A stretch of DNA of 36,639 bases from the NCBI GenBank assembly GCA_905182415.1, contig CAJJBK010000003.1:1-36639 (forward strand). The letters are read 5' to 3'. Under the pieces are notes generated by a model that saw only the letters and a program-made list of their open reading frames with translations, had not been told where the DNA came from and made no database searches. Of the stretch, positions 1 through 8,673 are shown one piece after another. The position numbers and the translations under genes were made by a program. The DNA is from an uncultured Woeseiaceae bacterium (GTDB lineage Bacteria > Pseudomonadota > Gammaproteobacteria > Steroidobacterales > Woeseiaceae). Numbering within the stretch: position 1 is the first letter of the stretch; each line of letters opens with the position of its first letter.

Positions 1-1184
1 TTAATGATCGTATTATGTTTATTGGCGCCATCATAATTACAAGTAATCGTACCTGCACCAATATTAACCGAGGAGCCTATTTTTGCATCACCGATATAAC
101 TCAAATGATTTATTTTACTATTCTTGCCCACTGTGCTTTTCTTTACTTCAACAAAGTTCCCAATTTTTACATTTTCAGACAAATCAGTGCCCGGTCTCAA
201 TCTAGCATACGGTCCAATTGTTGATTTTTGGCCAATTAGTGCGTTATCTATGTGACAATTTGCATGAATAACAGTGTTGTCGTGAATTTCTGAATTTCTG
301 ATAATATTATTGGGTCCAATACTGACATTATTCCCAATCACAACCTCGCCCTCAAAAATAACATTTATATCTATAACAACATCTTTTCCACAGGTTAGTG
401 AGCCTCTTATATCCAAGCGAGATGGATCTAACAACGAGACTCCTTGAACCATTAAATCATTTGCCAAATTTTCTTGGTGCAGGCGCTCTGCTTTTGCTAA
501 TTCTTTTTTGTCATTGATGCCCATCACTTCTTCCCATTTTTTTGCCTCAATGCCATTTACTTTAATGCCATCTTTAACTGCCAGATCAATAATATCGGTT
601 AAGTAATATTCACCTCTGATATTATTGTTATTCAGTTTACTCAACCAACCATTTAACTGCCCTGCATCGCAATACATTATACCGGTATTAATTTCGTTGA
701 TGTTTTTCTCTATCTCACTAGCATCTGAATCTTCAATAATAGCTTGAACATTTCCTTCTTGACGAATAATTCTTCCATATCCATCCGCATTCGGTAGGAT
801 TGCCGTCAGTAATGAAATTTCATTATTTTGATGATTTTCAATCAATATTTTTAACGTTTCCAACCTTACAAGGGGAACATCTCCATACAATATAAGTACT
901 TTATTTTCAGGTGATATATTCTTCGCGGCCTGCATCACAGCATGCCCAGTACCAAGTTGTTCTTTTTGTTGTGCCCATATAAGTTTAGAATTTGATTCAA
1001 AATGTTGTTTTATCATTTCACCGGCAAAACCATGGACTATATGTATCTCATCGGGCTCAAGAGATTTTGCAGAGGATATCACGTGCTCAAGTAAAGGCTT
1101 ATCAGCCAAAGGCTGCAATACCTTTGGCAAAGCCGAATTCATTCTCGTGCCCTTCCCGGCTGCTAAAATAATAATACTTAACAT
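1..1184 (-). CDS. glmU: GlmU, bifunctional UDP-GlcNAc pyrophosphorylase/GlcN-1-P acetyltransferase, 3'-truncated by window edge
   Basis: This cytosolic enzyme acetylates glucosamine-1-phosphate and then uridylylates it to UDP-GlcNAc, the precursor of peptidoglycan and LPS. Translation from the ATG at 1184 gives MLSIIILAAGKGTRMNSALP, with the nucleotidyltransferase signature LAAGKGTRM at residues 8-16. A QLGTGHA segment and a YGDVPL segment follow, as in the uridylyltransferase domain. The left part reads as the hexapeptide-repeat acetyltransferase domain. About 394 codons are present against roughly 455 in the family, so about 60 C-terminal residues lie outside the window. In many gammaproteobacteria glmU follows atpC; here about 15 kb of other genes separates them. 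A perfect inverted repeat lies about 55 bases upstream and could be an operator. Identity is secure. Confidence 0.97.
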   Translation of the reverse strand, partial: MLSIIILAAGKGTRMNSALPKVLQPLADKPLLEHVISSAKSLEPDEIHIVHGFAGEMIKQHFESNSKLIWAQQKEQLGTGHAVMQAAKNISPENKVLILYGDVPLVRLETLKILIENHQNNEISLLTAILPNADGYGRIIRQEGNVQAIIEDSDASEIEKNINEINTGIMYCDAGQLNGWLSKLNNNNIRGEYYLTDIIDLAVKDGIKVNGIEAKKWEEVMGINDKKELAKAERLHQENLANDLMVQGVSLLDPSRLDIRGSLTCGKDVVIDINVIFEGEVVIGNNVSIGPNNIIRNSEIHDNTVIHANCHIDNALIGQKSTIGPYARLRPGTDLSENVKIGNFVEVKKSTVGKNSKINHLSYIGDAKIGSSVNIGAGTITCNYDGANKHNTII

Positions 1185-1237
1185 GAGATTACCTTTTGAC
1201 TTTTGCCTGTGATAATAAAACCCCAACAAAGTATAGC

Positions 1238-1263
1238 TATTTGATTGTAATATCAATCAAATA
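1238..1263. promoter_or_regulatory. Perfect 10-bp inverted repeat with 6-base spacer in the glmU/peptidase divergent region (operator candidate)
   Basis: TATTTGATTG and CAATCAAATA flank a 6-base spacer, a perfect match over 10 bp on each side. It lies in the 193-base region between divergent glmU (start 1184) and the M14 peptidase (start 1378). A TATACT hexamer for the glmU direction (minus strand, 1230-1235) abuts it, so the repeat would cover the -35/spacer area of such a promoter. No T-run follows on either strand and the stem is AT-rich, so a dimeric regulator site fits better than a terminator. The regulator is unknown. Confidence 0.4.
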
Positions 1264-1377
1264 AATCAGATACTTAACTAATAATGCACGATAATTTTAA
1301 TAAAACAAATAATGTCATTTAGTTCTAATTTAGGATATTTTATTCTTAGCTTAAATATAAAAATAAAAAGGAATACA

Positions 1378-3969
1378 GTGAAAAAAATAATCAACCAAAT
1401 AATCTGGGTTATTGGCGCCATACTTATCCATCACCTTACCTTTGCAAATAGCCTCCAAGCTATCGATCAAGAGATGTATCCAACCAATATTAATTATGAT
1501 GCTACTATTCCTTCACCCCAAACGTTTCTTGGTAGACCATTAGGTTCAGCTCCCATCAGACATCATGAATTAGTCGATTACCTAAAATTAGTGGCAAGTT
1601 TATCCAATCGTTTAACCATAGAAACTATAGGTTTTTCACATGAAAGAAGGCCTATTTTATTCGTCGTAGCTACTTCTGAATCTAATCAAGACAATATTGA
1701 TGCCATTAAAAAACAACATATTGCTCTTACTGAGCCCAAGCTCAATCAAAATGTTAAAAAAAATATGCCGGTAGTCACTTGGCTTAATTATGGTGTCCAT
1801 GGAGCTGAATCAAGCGGTATGGATGCGGCACTGCCTACTGTCTATCATCTCGCTGCGGCTAAAGGTAAAGAAATTGATGCCCTACTAAACAACAGTGTTA
1901 TCTTAATTACTGCTGTTTTTAATCCCGATGGACACGCAAATCGTGTCGCCTGGCTAGATACATTCAGCAGTCAAATTCCCAACTCAAACCCAGAACATAT
2001 AGAACATAACTACGATGGTCGACTTGCTAGAACCAATCATTATGGTTTTGATTTAAATCGACAATGGATCTCAGTTACGCAACCAGAACCTCGAGCTTGG
2101 GTAAAAAAATGGCATGAATGGCGCCCCAATGTTTCAGTGGATTACCATGAGATGGGAAGTGAACAAACGTATTATTTCTCCCCTGGAGTACCCACCAGGA
2201 ATCACCCTCTAATTCCAAAACAAGGCATGGAGCTGGTTGGAAAAGTAGTTAAGCCTTCAGAAGCATTTTTAGATTCACAAAAAAGATTGTATTTCCATGG
2301 CGATCGTTATGATCACTTCTTCCTCGGAAAAGGTTCCTCTTTTCCACTTGTTAATGGGGGCATAGGGATTTTACATGAAGCAAGCTCAGCCAGAGGAATC
2401 GAAATTGACACCAGCAATGGCATCAGAACCTATCGCGAAAATATCATTAAACACTTCAGAACCAGCATTACGAACGCTCAGGGAGCGATTAATAATAAAA
2501 TGGAATTGTTGTCCTATCAAAAAGATTTTTATCGTAATGCCAATGATAGAGCAGCACAGCACCCCATAAAAGCCTATGTCTTAAGCGCAGGAAAAGATAA
2601 AGCGCGTTTATATCACTTTATTGATTTGCTCAATTTTCATCGAATCAATGTATACCATCTTAATGGCGATGTGACTCTTAATAAGACTCACTACAAACGT
2701 GACGACGCCATAATTGTGCCTCTTAATCAATCACAGCATACCTTGATAAGAGGCATGTTTGATCTTGCAAATGAATTTGAAGACAATAAATTTTACGATG
2801 TTTCAACATGGACACTTCCATTAGCTTATGGACTTGAATACAACGAAATAAAGGATATCAATCTTAGTAACAAGCTCGTAGGCAAGTTAGTTAAGAACAC
2901 TAAATCTTCATCACCAATAATTGATCAACCAGATTATGCCTATGCTTTCGAATGGTCGAACTATTATGCACCAAAAGCTCTTTATCAAATTTTAAATGCG
3001 GGTCTTTTAGCGAAGGTTGCTTTAAATCCTTTTAATGCTTCGACCTCTAAAGGTCCTTATCAATTTGATCGTGGCAGCATTATTGTTTCATTCGATAGAC
3101 AATTAGTAACACCGGAATCAATCCATAATACTTTAACAAATCTCGCAGATGACACAGGGATTGAAATACATTCGTTGACCTCAGGAAGAAGTGTTCTTGG
3201 GTCCAAAACACCAGATATAGGCAGTCAATTCAATAAAGCTGTAAAAAAACCAAATATCTTATTGATCGCTGGACGAGATATGGATTGGTATAACGTTGGA
3301 GAAATCTGGCATCTTCTTGACCAGAGAATGCAAATCCCCGTCACCATAAGCGATCGAAATTTAATGCAAAATACTAATTTTGATCGTTATACACATATAA
3401 TTTTTGCAGGTGGTAAATACAAAAACTACTATCCTAATTTTACTGAAAAACTAGATCAGTGGATTATTAAAGGTGGCACGATTGTTGGCATCAGACAAGG
3501 TGCTGATTGGATCCAGAAAAGTCTTCTTGAGATTAATATAAAAGAAAATTTGCTCGAACAAGATAGCAATACCAGATATGCGTATGCCGAAAAGGAGAGC
3601 CGTGATCCGTTAGAATTTATCGGTGGTACTATTTTTGCGGGTGACTTAGATATCACACACCCGCTTGGCTTTGGTTATACCAATAAAAATATTGCCTTAC
3701 ATAAAAACACCACATCAATTTTAAGCAAACCTACTAATCCTTATGGAACTGTCATCGCTTATAAAGATGAGCCAGTATTATCGGGCTATGCCTCTGAAAA
3801 TAATCAGCATGCTATTGCCAATACGGCTGCACTTATAGCTGAACGACATGGAAAAGGAAGCGTTATTCTATTTGCAGATGATCCAAATTTTCGGGCTACT
3901 TGGCTTGGTACAAACAAGTTATTTCTAAACAGTTTATTCTTTTCTTTAGCTTTTGATGCTCCTAGATGA
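1378..3969 (+). CDS. Secreted M14-family zinc metallopeptidase with C-terminal GATase1-like domain
   Basis: Predicted exported zinc carboxypeptidase-type enzyme, probably acting on peptides in the periplasm or outside the cell. I chose the GTG at 1378 because AAAAAGGAA (1365-1373) sits 5 bases before it and translation then opens with a signal peptide (KK, a hydrophobic stretch, cleavage near TFA-NS at residues 21-25). The ATG at 1312 lacks both. From the GTG the protein has 863 residues. The M14 zinc ligands fit HGAE (H141, E144) and DYHEMG (H257); the catalytic Glu candidate is E334 in LHEAS. FNPDGH and GFDLNRQW are also family-like. Residues about 622-740 resemble a class I glutamine-amidotransferase-like fold. 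The 3' end is one base from the stop of the convergent CocE-type hydrolase gene. Substrate is unknown. Confidence 0.85.
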   Translation: MKKIINQIIWVIGAILIHHLTFANSLQAIDQEMYPTNINYDATIPSPQTFLGRPLGSAPIRHHELVDYLKLVASLSNRLTIETIGFSHERRPILFVVATSESNQDNIDAIKKQHIALTEPKLNQNVKKNMPVVTWLNYGVHGAESSGMDAALPTVYHLAAAKGKEIDALLNNSVILITAVFNPDGHANRVAWLDTFSSQIPNSNPEHIEHNYDGRLARTNHYGFDLNRQWISVTQPEPRAWVKKWHEWRPNVSVDYHEMGSEQTYYFSPGVPTRNHPLIPKQGMELVGKVVKPSEAFLDSQKRLYFHGDRYDHFFLGKGSSFPLVNGGIGILHEASSARGIEIDTSNGIRTYRENIIKHFRTSITNAQGAINNKMELLSYQKDFYRNANDRAAQHPIKAYVLSAGKDKARLYHFIDLLNFHRINVYHLNGDVTLNKTHYKRDDAIIVPLNQSQHTLIRGMFDLANEFEDNKFYDVSTWTLPLAYGLEYNEIKDINLSNKLVGKLVKNTKSSSPIIDQPDYAYAFEWSNYYAPKALYQILNAGLLAKVALNPFNASTSKGPYQFDRGSIIVSFDRQLVTPESIHNTLTNLADDTGIEIHSLTSGRSVLGSKTPDIGSQFNKAVKKPNILLIAGRDMDWYNVGEIWHLLDQRMQIPVTISDRNLMQNTNFDRYTHIIFAGGKYKNYYPNFTEKLDQWIIKGGTIVGIRQGADWIQKSLLEINIKENLLEQDSNTRYAYAEKESRDPLEFIGGTIFAGDLDITHPLGFGYTNKNIALHKNTTSILSKPTNPYGTVIAYKDEPVLSGYASENNQHAIANTAALIAERHGKGSVILFADDPNFRATWLGTNKLFLNSLFFSLAFDAPR

Positions 3970-3970
3970 G

Positions 3971-5839
3971 CTAATCCTGAATCACTGAAAAAATAATTTT
4001 TGATGGGTATTGAAAAGAGTGATGAATCGTATTTTCAGCCACTATCCCAACAGTCTCATCATAATTATTACCGCCCGTATTTAAATTCCTCATATATTGA
4101 GGAAATTTACTGGATGAAATTTCAATTCTAATTTTATGTCCCTGTTTAAATACGTAACTGGTTGACATAGGTGTGGGTTTAATTTCGTATACTTTTTGTT
4201 TTTCCATAAATACCTGTTTATCATATCCATCACGATAACGAACTCGAAAAATAGTATCATCTATATTAAAAGCTCTTCCATCAGGATAAACATCAACCAG
4301 TTTTACCGTTAGATCTGTATCCTTAGCGCTTGAGGAAATATAGATAACTGGCCTGACATTGCCGGTCACTTCAAGATCTTGCTCCATTACATTCGAGCTA
4401 TAAACCAAGACATCTTGCCTAGCCTCTATACCCCGCTGATCATAACTTCCGCCTAAAGCTGCATCTTTATTGCAACATACTCCACCACCAAGTGCAGGAA
4501 CTGGATTCATGGGGTCATAAGTAAATTGATCATTTGCAGAGGGTGAACGGGCATGGTCAATCAATTCACCATCACCAAATAAACTATTAGCGCCGGCATT
4601 ACTTGCTAGAAATAATGTCATTGGCTTAGCTGTTTTTGGTGGCCAAGCATCCGCCGATTGCCATATATTCTTGCCCATTGTGTAATACTGAACTTTTGGC
4701 AATTTTTTAAAAATTTTACTTTTATCATCTTTCAGATAAAAATCAAAAAAACCAAACATTTGATCGTATAAAGGAAATGTAGCATCGCCTACGTTAAGCT
4801 CACCAACAATCAAATCTTTATCTTTTGGGATTCGATAAAACCCGCAATGTAATGTGGGTGCCATCAACATGTATTGTCCGTTTCTGACTACCTTGTCCTT
4901 ACCGTTTTCTCTGGCATGATTAAAAACCGCAAGATTAGGGCCTTGACTCACATCGAACCAACTATTAAACCAAAAAGCCGGGACATTAAATTCTTCATTA
5001 TCATGATAGAGACCCCCGTCATACCAGTCAGGATGATCTGGCGTTCTTTTCATGAGTGTTTCCATAGGTCCAGTATTTGCACCGGCATCTTTTAACCAAT
5101 CAATTGATGGCAATTTACGTAATTGTTTAATCCAATCCACCTCAGGCATGTCAGGAGCAAGATCGTATAATTTTCTTAGGCGCTGAAGATCCTCTTGAGA
5201 CATACCTGCTGGAAAACGCGGATAAATTTGTTGTTGAACACTGTATAACCACACAGAAAATAAAGTTTGGTGAACGCCGCCTTTGAACCAGTTACCTTGT
5301 TCATAGAATTCACCCACACGACCAATACCCGCACCAGATGCCATTGGTACCATGGCTTTATGTGCCGGATGATCCTGTGATGCAAGTGCCATCTGCCACT
5401 CAGCAGAAGAGGAGCAGCCTAAAGTGCCAACATTTCCATTTGACCAAGATTGATCAGTAAACCAACTTAACGCATCAAATCCATCAGTACGGGGATTACC
5501 TAAAATCTCCCACTCGCCTTCTGAATAATAACGTCCTCTTTCATTTTGAATTGCTACAGCATAACCACGCTTAACCGCTTCATGGGTCCACTGTAATGTT
5601 GCCCCTCGAATCTCATTAAAATTATATGGGGTTTTAATAAAGATAAGCGGTAAATCTTCATTAATATCTTTGGGGCGGTAAATATCTGTAGCCAGGCGGA
5701 TACCATCACGCATTGGTACCATGACCATAGTGTCAGCCTCAGAAATAGATTCTAAATCACTTAATTTAATCTCATCTGCATTTAAAAAAGAAAAGCAGCA
5801 TAAAAACAACATACTTTGAACTAATTTAATCAATCTCAC
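3971..5839 (-). CDS. Secreted CocE/NonD-family (S15-like) hydrolase
   Basis: Alpha/beta hydrolase of the CocE/X-Pro dipeptidyl-peptidase group, which cleaves esters, amides or N-terminal acyl-peptide bonds. The start is GTG at 5839 with GAGG 8 bases upstream. Residues 1-21 form a signal peptide (MRLIKLV then a hydrophobic run ending FLNA-D), so the product is exported. The nucleophile elbow is GCSSS with S143 as likely nucleophile; the family usually has G-x-S-Y-x-G, so the loss of the second glycine is mildly atypical. APTLHCG may carry the catalytic His. The C-terminal third, starting near the YDPMNPVPALGGG motif, is the family's jelly-roll domain. At 622 residues it is full length. It lies 104 bases downstream of the amidohydrolase gene and converges with the M14 peptidase gene. 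Substrate cannot be read from sequence. Confidence 0.85.
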   Translation of the reverse strand: MRLIKLVQSMLFLCCFSFLNADEIKLSDLESISEADTMVMVPMRDGIRLATDIYRPKDINEDLPLIFIKTPYNFNEIRGATLQWTHEAVKRGYAVAIQNERGRYYSEGEWEILGNPRTDGFDALSWFTDQSWSNGNVGTLGCSSSAEWQMALASQDHPAHKAMVPMASGAGIGRVGEFYEQGNWFKGGVHQTLFSVWLYSVQQQIYPRFPAGMSQEDLQRLRKLYDLAPDMPEVDWIKQLRKLPSIDWLKDAGANTGPMETLMKRTPDHPDWYDGGLYHDNEEFNVPAFWFNSWFDVSQGPNLAVFNHARENGKDKVVRNGQYMLMAPTLHCGFYRIPKDKDLIVGELNVGDATFPLYDQMFGFFDFYLKDDKSKIFKKLPKVQYYTMGKNIWQSADAWPPKTAKPMTLFLASNAGANSLFGDGELIDHARSPSANDQFTYDPMNPVPALGGGVCCNKDAALGGSYDQRGIEARQDVLVYSSNVMEQDLEVTGNVRPVIYISSSAKDTDLTVKLVDVYPDGRAFNIDDTIFRVRYRDGYDKQVFMEKQKVYEIKPTPMSTSYVFKQGHKIRIEISSSKFPQYMRNLNTGGNNYDETVGIVAENTIHHSFQYPSKIIFSVIQD

Positions 5840-5889
5840 GCTTTGAACCTCATTGTAATAAATATCTTATTAATATTAGTAGAAGCGAG

Positions 5890-5917
5890 ATTATACCTAT
5901 TCTTAGTGACTGTTGAA
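5890..5917 (-). promoter_or_regulatory. Possible sigma70 promoter for the CocE-type hydrolase
   Basis: On the minus strand a perfect TATAAT (5890-5895) lies 16 bases downstream of TTCAAC (5912-5917), a poor -35. It lies in the 104-base gap between the amidohydrolase and hydrolase genes, about 50 bases before the GTG start. In AT-rich sequence a lone TATAAT is weak evidence. Confidence 0.35.
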
Positions 5918-5943
5918 GTGAAATTATTTAATGCACAATTAGT

Positions 5944-7359
5944 CTATAAAAGTTCTTCGGGGTTGATTACAACCCCTTTTGATATAACTAAATTAATTCT
6001 ACGTGTGTTGCTTATATCTATCAGTGGATTAGCGTCCAGTAACACCATATCGGCCACTTTATTACTATCAATTGTCCCCATAGTTTCTTCCAGAGAGAAA
6101 AATTCAGTGGGCCTTATTGTGGCTGAATACAACGCGTCAATGGGCTTCAATCCAGCTTCAACAAGTAACTCGAGTTCTGTATGTAAACTATAACCAGGCA
6201 AGGCCATACCAATGGGTGTATCCGTCCCAGCACCTATGGGAACCCCCCGTTTATGCATATCTCCAACTAATTTAATACTCCATCTAGCAAAATCTGAGCC
6301 ATACCAATCTTGATCTTTTTGTTTTTCAAACCAATCCTCTGTAGCAGCAATCCATTTCGCTTGAGCGCCCATAGGCACCTGCATAAGCACTTCATTCCAG
6401 TCCTCTCTTTCATAACTTGGCCACATTGAAAATGAATTTAATCTTAATGTGGGTACTTGTATGGTGGCTTTTAAATTATCCAATGTTTGATTGCATCGCT
6501 GCTCATCATAATTTTTTATTGCAGGTAATCTTTGCAGCTGATGAAGGCTTGAGCGTAAAGTTAAACCTGCACCCTCTATATGAGAATTTAATCGAGATAA
6601 ACGCTCTTCATGTAACGTTGCGGAATTAATTGCACAATCTAATTCAACATTACGTAAATGCTCCATTGAATCTACTTTGGGCCCAGCCATGCTTGCTGTC
6701 ATTGAAAGTGGAATATGAGCAGCAACAGGTAATTTAAATTTTGTGGCTGCATCTGTAAGGGCGGAAAAAACCTCAGGAGTAACCATTTCGTAAATCTTTA
6801 TAAAATCTACGCCCTCATTTTTAAGTATTTCAATTTTTTCATTAGCCATCTCAACCGTAGCGTTTTGTGTACCAATCTCAGGCACTAAACCACCATCATA
6901 AACGACAAATTTTCCATCCAGTAAAGGACCACTGAAAAAGACACGAGGTGCAAGGGCATCGGGTGTGCGCATCTTTTCGATAACCGGCCTTAACTTATTA
7001 ATTAGACCGCCGGTATCCCTAACACTCGTGATGCCGTAAGACAAAAATAAAGACGGCATATCTTCTGTAAAAGCATCATCATAAGTTAAATGAACATGCA
7101 TATCCCATAACCCTGGAATTAGAAATTTTCCCGTTCCATCAATAATTTTATTAACATCCAGAGAATTATTGGTTGTTGCAGCAACACTGATAATACGATC
7201 CTTCTCAAAGACAACAGTTTGTCGCTCACGCAAACCATTTTTAGCGTCGATGACAGTAACATTGGTAATTGCTATCTCTTCCGAAGCCTCTTGGTTGAGG
7301 CACGCATTTAGCGAAAAAAGCATCATGGCAGTTAGTACAATATAACGAGTCGTCTTCAT
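5944..7359 (-). CDS. Lipoprotein metal-dependent amidohydrolase (imidazolonepropionase-like)
   Basis: Member of the amidohydrolase superfamily, which hydrolyses amide, lactam or peptide bonds with a metal centre; this subgroup includes exported Xaa-Pro/Xaa-Arg dipeptidases. The start at 7359 is chosen because AAAGGA lies 10 bases upstream and translation then begins MKTTRYIVL, a lipoprotein signal with a lipobox-like LNAC (C20). An upstream in-frame start at 7422 would bury this signal. From 7359 the protein has 471 residues. Metal ligands are H88 and H90 in DMHVH; later AAHIP and SMEH supply His residues and GAGTD the aspartate. The C-terminus has the usual VADMVLLDANPL closing strand of the composite domain. 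It is probably anchored in the outer membrane or periplasm. With the neighbouring hydrolase and peptidase it suggests peptide scavenging. Confidence 0.85.
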   Translation of the reverse strand: MKTTRYIVLTAMMLFSLNACLNQEASEEIAITNVTVIDAKNGLRERQTVVFEKDRIISVAATTNNSLDVNKIIDGTGKFLIPGLWDMHVHLTYDDAFTEDMPSLFLSYGITSVRDTGGLINKLRPVIEKMRTPDALAPRVFFSGPLLDGKFVVYDGGLVPEIGTQNATVEMANEKIEILKNEGVDFIKIYEMVTPEVFSALTDAATKFKLPVAAHIPLSMTASMAGPKVDSMEHLRNVELDCAINSATLHEERLSRLNSHIEGAGLTLRSSLHQLQRLPAIKNYDEQRCNQTLDNLKATIQVPTLRLNSFSMWPSYEREDWNEVLMQVPMGAQAKWIAATEDWFEKQKDQDWYGSDFARWSIKLVGDMHKRGVPIGAGTDTPIGMALPGYSLHTELELLVEAGLKPIDALYSATIRPTEFFSLEETMGTIDSNKVADMVLLDANPLIDISNTRRINLVISKGVVINPEELL

Positions 7360-7437
7360 ATAAGCTGTTTCCTTTAAGAGAAAATACACCGTATCAACAA
7401 TATCATTATAAAAATATATCATATCTGTTAATAATTA

Positions 7438-7450
7438 TATTGACTCAATA
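7438..7450. promoter_or_regulatory. 13-bp perfect palindrome in the divergent amidohydrolase/DmdA-like region
   Basis: TATTGACTCAATA is a 6+1+6 perfect palindrome in the 150-base region between two divergent genes (starts 7359 and 7510). It contains a TTGACT hexamer that could be a -35 for the plus strand, but the hexamer 17 bases on (CATGCT) is a poor -10. It could be an operator; palindromes this short also arise by chance in AT-rich DNA. Confidence 0.25.
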
Positions 7451-7509
7451 ATCAACAATCGGCATGCTTCGTTTTTGTTTCAAAATTAACTATTAGTAAG
7501 AGAACGATA

Positions 7510-8670
7510 ATGGCTTCAGATAATTTCAAACCACTCATTAGCATAGGTTCAAGAGTTCGTAAATCTCCTTATTTTGACTCCACCAAACGTTGTGGTGCAA
7601 AAGCGTTCTCCATCTACAATCACATGTATATGCCAACACTCTATACCAGTGTTATCGAAGAATATTGGAGCATGGTTAATGATGTGGTGATGATTGATGT
7701 TGCCGTTGAGAGACAAATCGAAATCAGTGGTCCTGACGCACATAAATTAGTTCAATTTATTACTCCTAGAGACATATCAAATTGTGATATGGGCAAATGT
7801 TATTATGTTCTTTTAACTGGCGAGGATGGAGGCATCATTAATGATGCTGTTTTGTTAAGACTAGGAGAAGAACAATTTTGGATCTCGCCGGGCGATGGAG
7901 ATGTTCTGCTATGGATTGAAGGGGTTGCCATTAATTCTGGAATGAATGTAAAAGTTTTCGAACCAGATGTCTCACCCTTGCAAATGGGTGGCCCAAAATC
8001 ACCGCATGTTATGCATGCACTGTTTGGGGATCTAGCTATAGATCTTGGTTATTATCGGGCTGTTCAAACTGAAGTTAATGGAATTCCCTTAATACTTGGC
8101 AGAACAGGCTGGAGCGGTGAATTGAGCTATGAACTCTATCTCCAAGATGGGTCTCGTGGCAACGAATTATGGGATCTGGTTGAAAAAGCAGGAGAAAAAT
8201 ACAATATTAAACCAGCGGCCCCACAGTTAATTAGAAGCATTGAAGGTGAGATGCTTTCATATGCATCTGACATCGGTCGTTATGACAATCCTTATACAAT
8301 TGGTATGGGCAGATTGGTTAATCTAGACCGTCAAGATGACTTTATTGGTAAAGAAGCATTAAAGAAAATCAACGCTGAAGGGCCAAAAAGAAAACTCGTT
8401 GGTATTGAGATTGATGGGGACCCTATTACGTCTGCCCCAGAACATCTTTGGCCGGTCAAAGATTCTGATGATGTTATTGGGCACATAACCAGATGTATAC
8501 ATTCGCCAAGATTAAATAAGAATATTGGTTATGCTAATGTTCCAGTTGATTATGCCGATATTGGTACAAAAATATCAATAGATTCGCCTCAAGGAACACT
8601 TGGTGCGATAGTTTGTGATAAGCCCTGGTTTCCAGCAGAGATCAAAATCGATAAAGACGGCATCGTCTAA
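7510..8670 (+). CDS. DmdA-like / GcvT-family tetrahydrofolate-dependent methyltransferase
   Basis: GcvT-superfamily protein of 386 residues; members move a one-carbon group from an amine or sulfonium substrate to tetrahydrofolate. It carries a start like that of DMSP demethylase DmdA (SRVRKSPY, then IYNHMYMPT at about 35-43), AVERQIEISGPDA (65-77), VQFITPRD, FWISPGDGDVLLW and EPDVSPLQMGGP. These resemble DmdA more than the glycine-cleavage T protein as I recall those families. However, at 198-210 it reads RTGWSGELSYELY, where true DmdA has a W-S-x-Q-G-G-F/Y-E type sequence, so it may be a sister clade with another substrate. It has no lipoyl-protein partner (gcvH/gcvP) nearby. It stands alone on the plus strand, 3 bases from the stop of the convergent acyl-CoA dehydrogenase gene. 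The family is secure; the substrate is not. Confidence 0.75.
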   Translation: MASDNFKPLISIGSRVRKSPYFDSTKRCGAKAFSIYNHMYMPTLYTSVIEEYWSMVNDVVMIDVAVERQIEISGPDAHKLVQFITPRDISNCDMGKCYYVLLTGEDGGIINDAVLLRLGEEQFWISPGDGDVLLWIEGVAINSGMNVKVFEPDVSPLQMGGPKSPHVMHALFGDLAIDLGYYRAVQTEVNGIPLILGRTGWSGELSYELYLQDGSRGNELWDLVEKAGEKYNIKPAAPQLIRSIEGEMLSYASDIGRYDNPYTIGMGRLVNLDRQDDFIGKEALKKINAEGPKRKLVGIEIDGDPITSAPEHLWPVKDSDDVIGHITRCIHSPRLNKNIGYANVPVDYADIGTKISIDSPQGTLGAIVCDKPWFPAEIKIDKDGIV

Positions 8671-8673
8671 CGA

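Noticed and set aside
15-224. 69-codon plus-strand open frame at the left edge
   Set aside because: It is antisense to the glmU acetyltransferase domain, has no ribosome site and its product resembles no known protein.
1312-1377. Upstream ATG start for the M14 peptidase
   Set aside because: The ATG lacks a ribosome site and would put 22 residues before a good signal peptide; the GTG at 1378 has AAAAAGGAA ideally placed.
3387-3395. TTATACACA, a perfect DnaA box
   Set aside because: It is single and lies inside the M14 coding sequence. No cluster of DnaA boxes or AT-rich unwinding region was found, so oriC is probably outside the window.
5843-6193. 116-codon plus-strand open frame
   Set aside because: It overlaps the amidohydrolase C-terminus on the other strand, where family motifs are clear; no independent coding signal.
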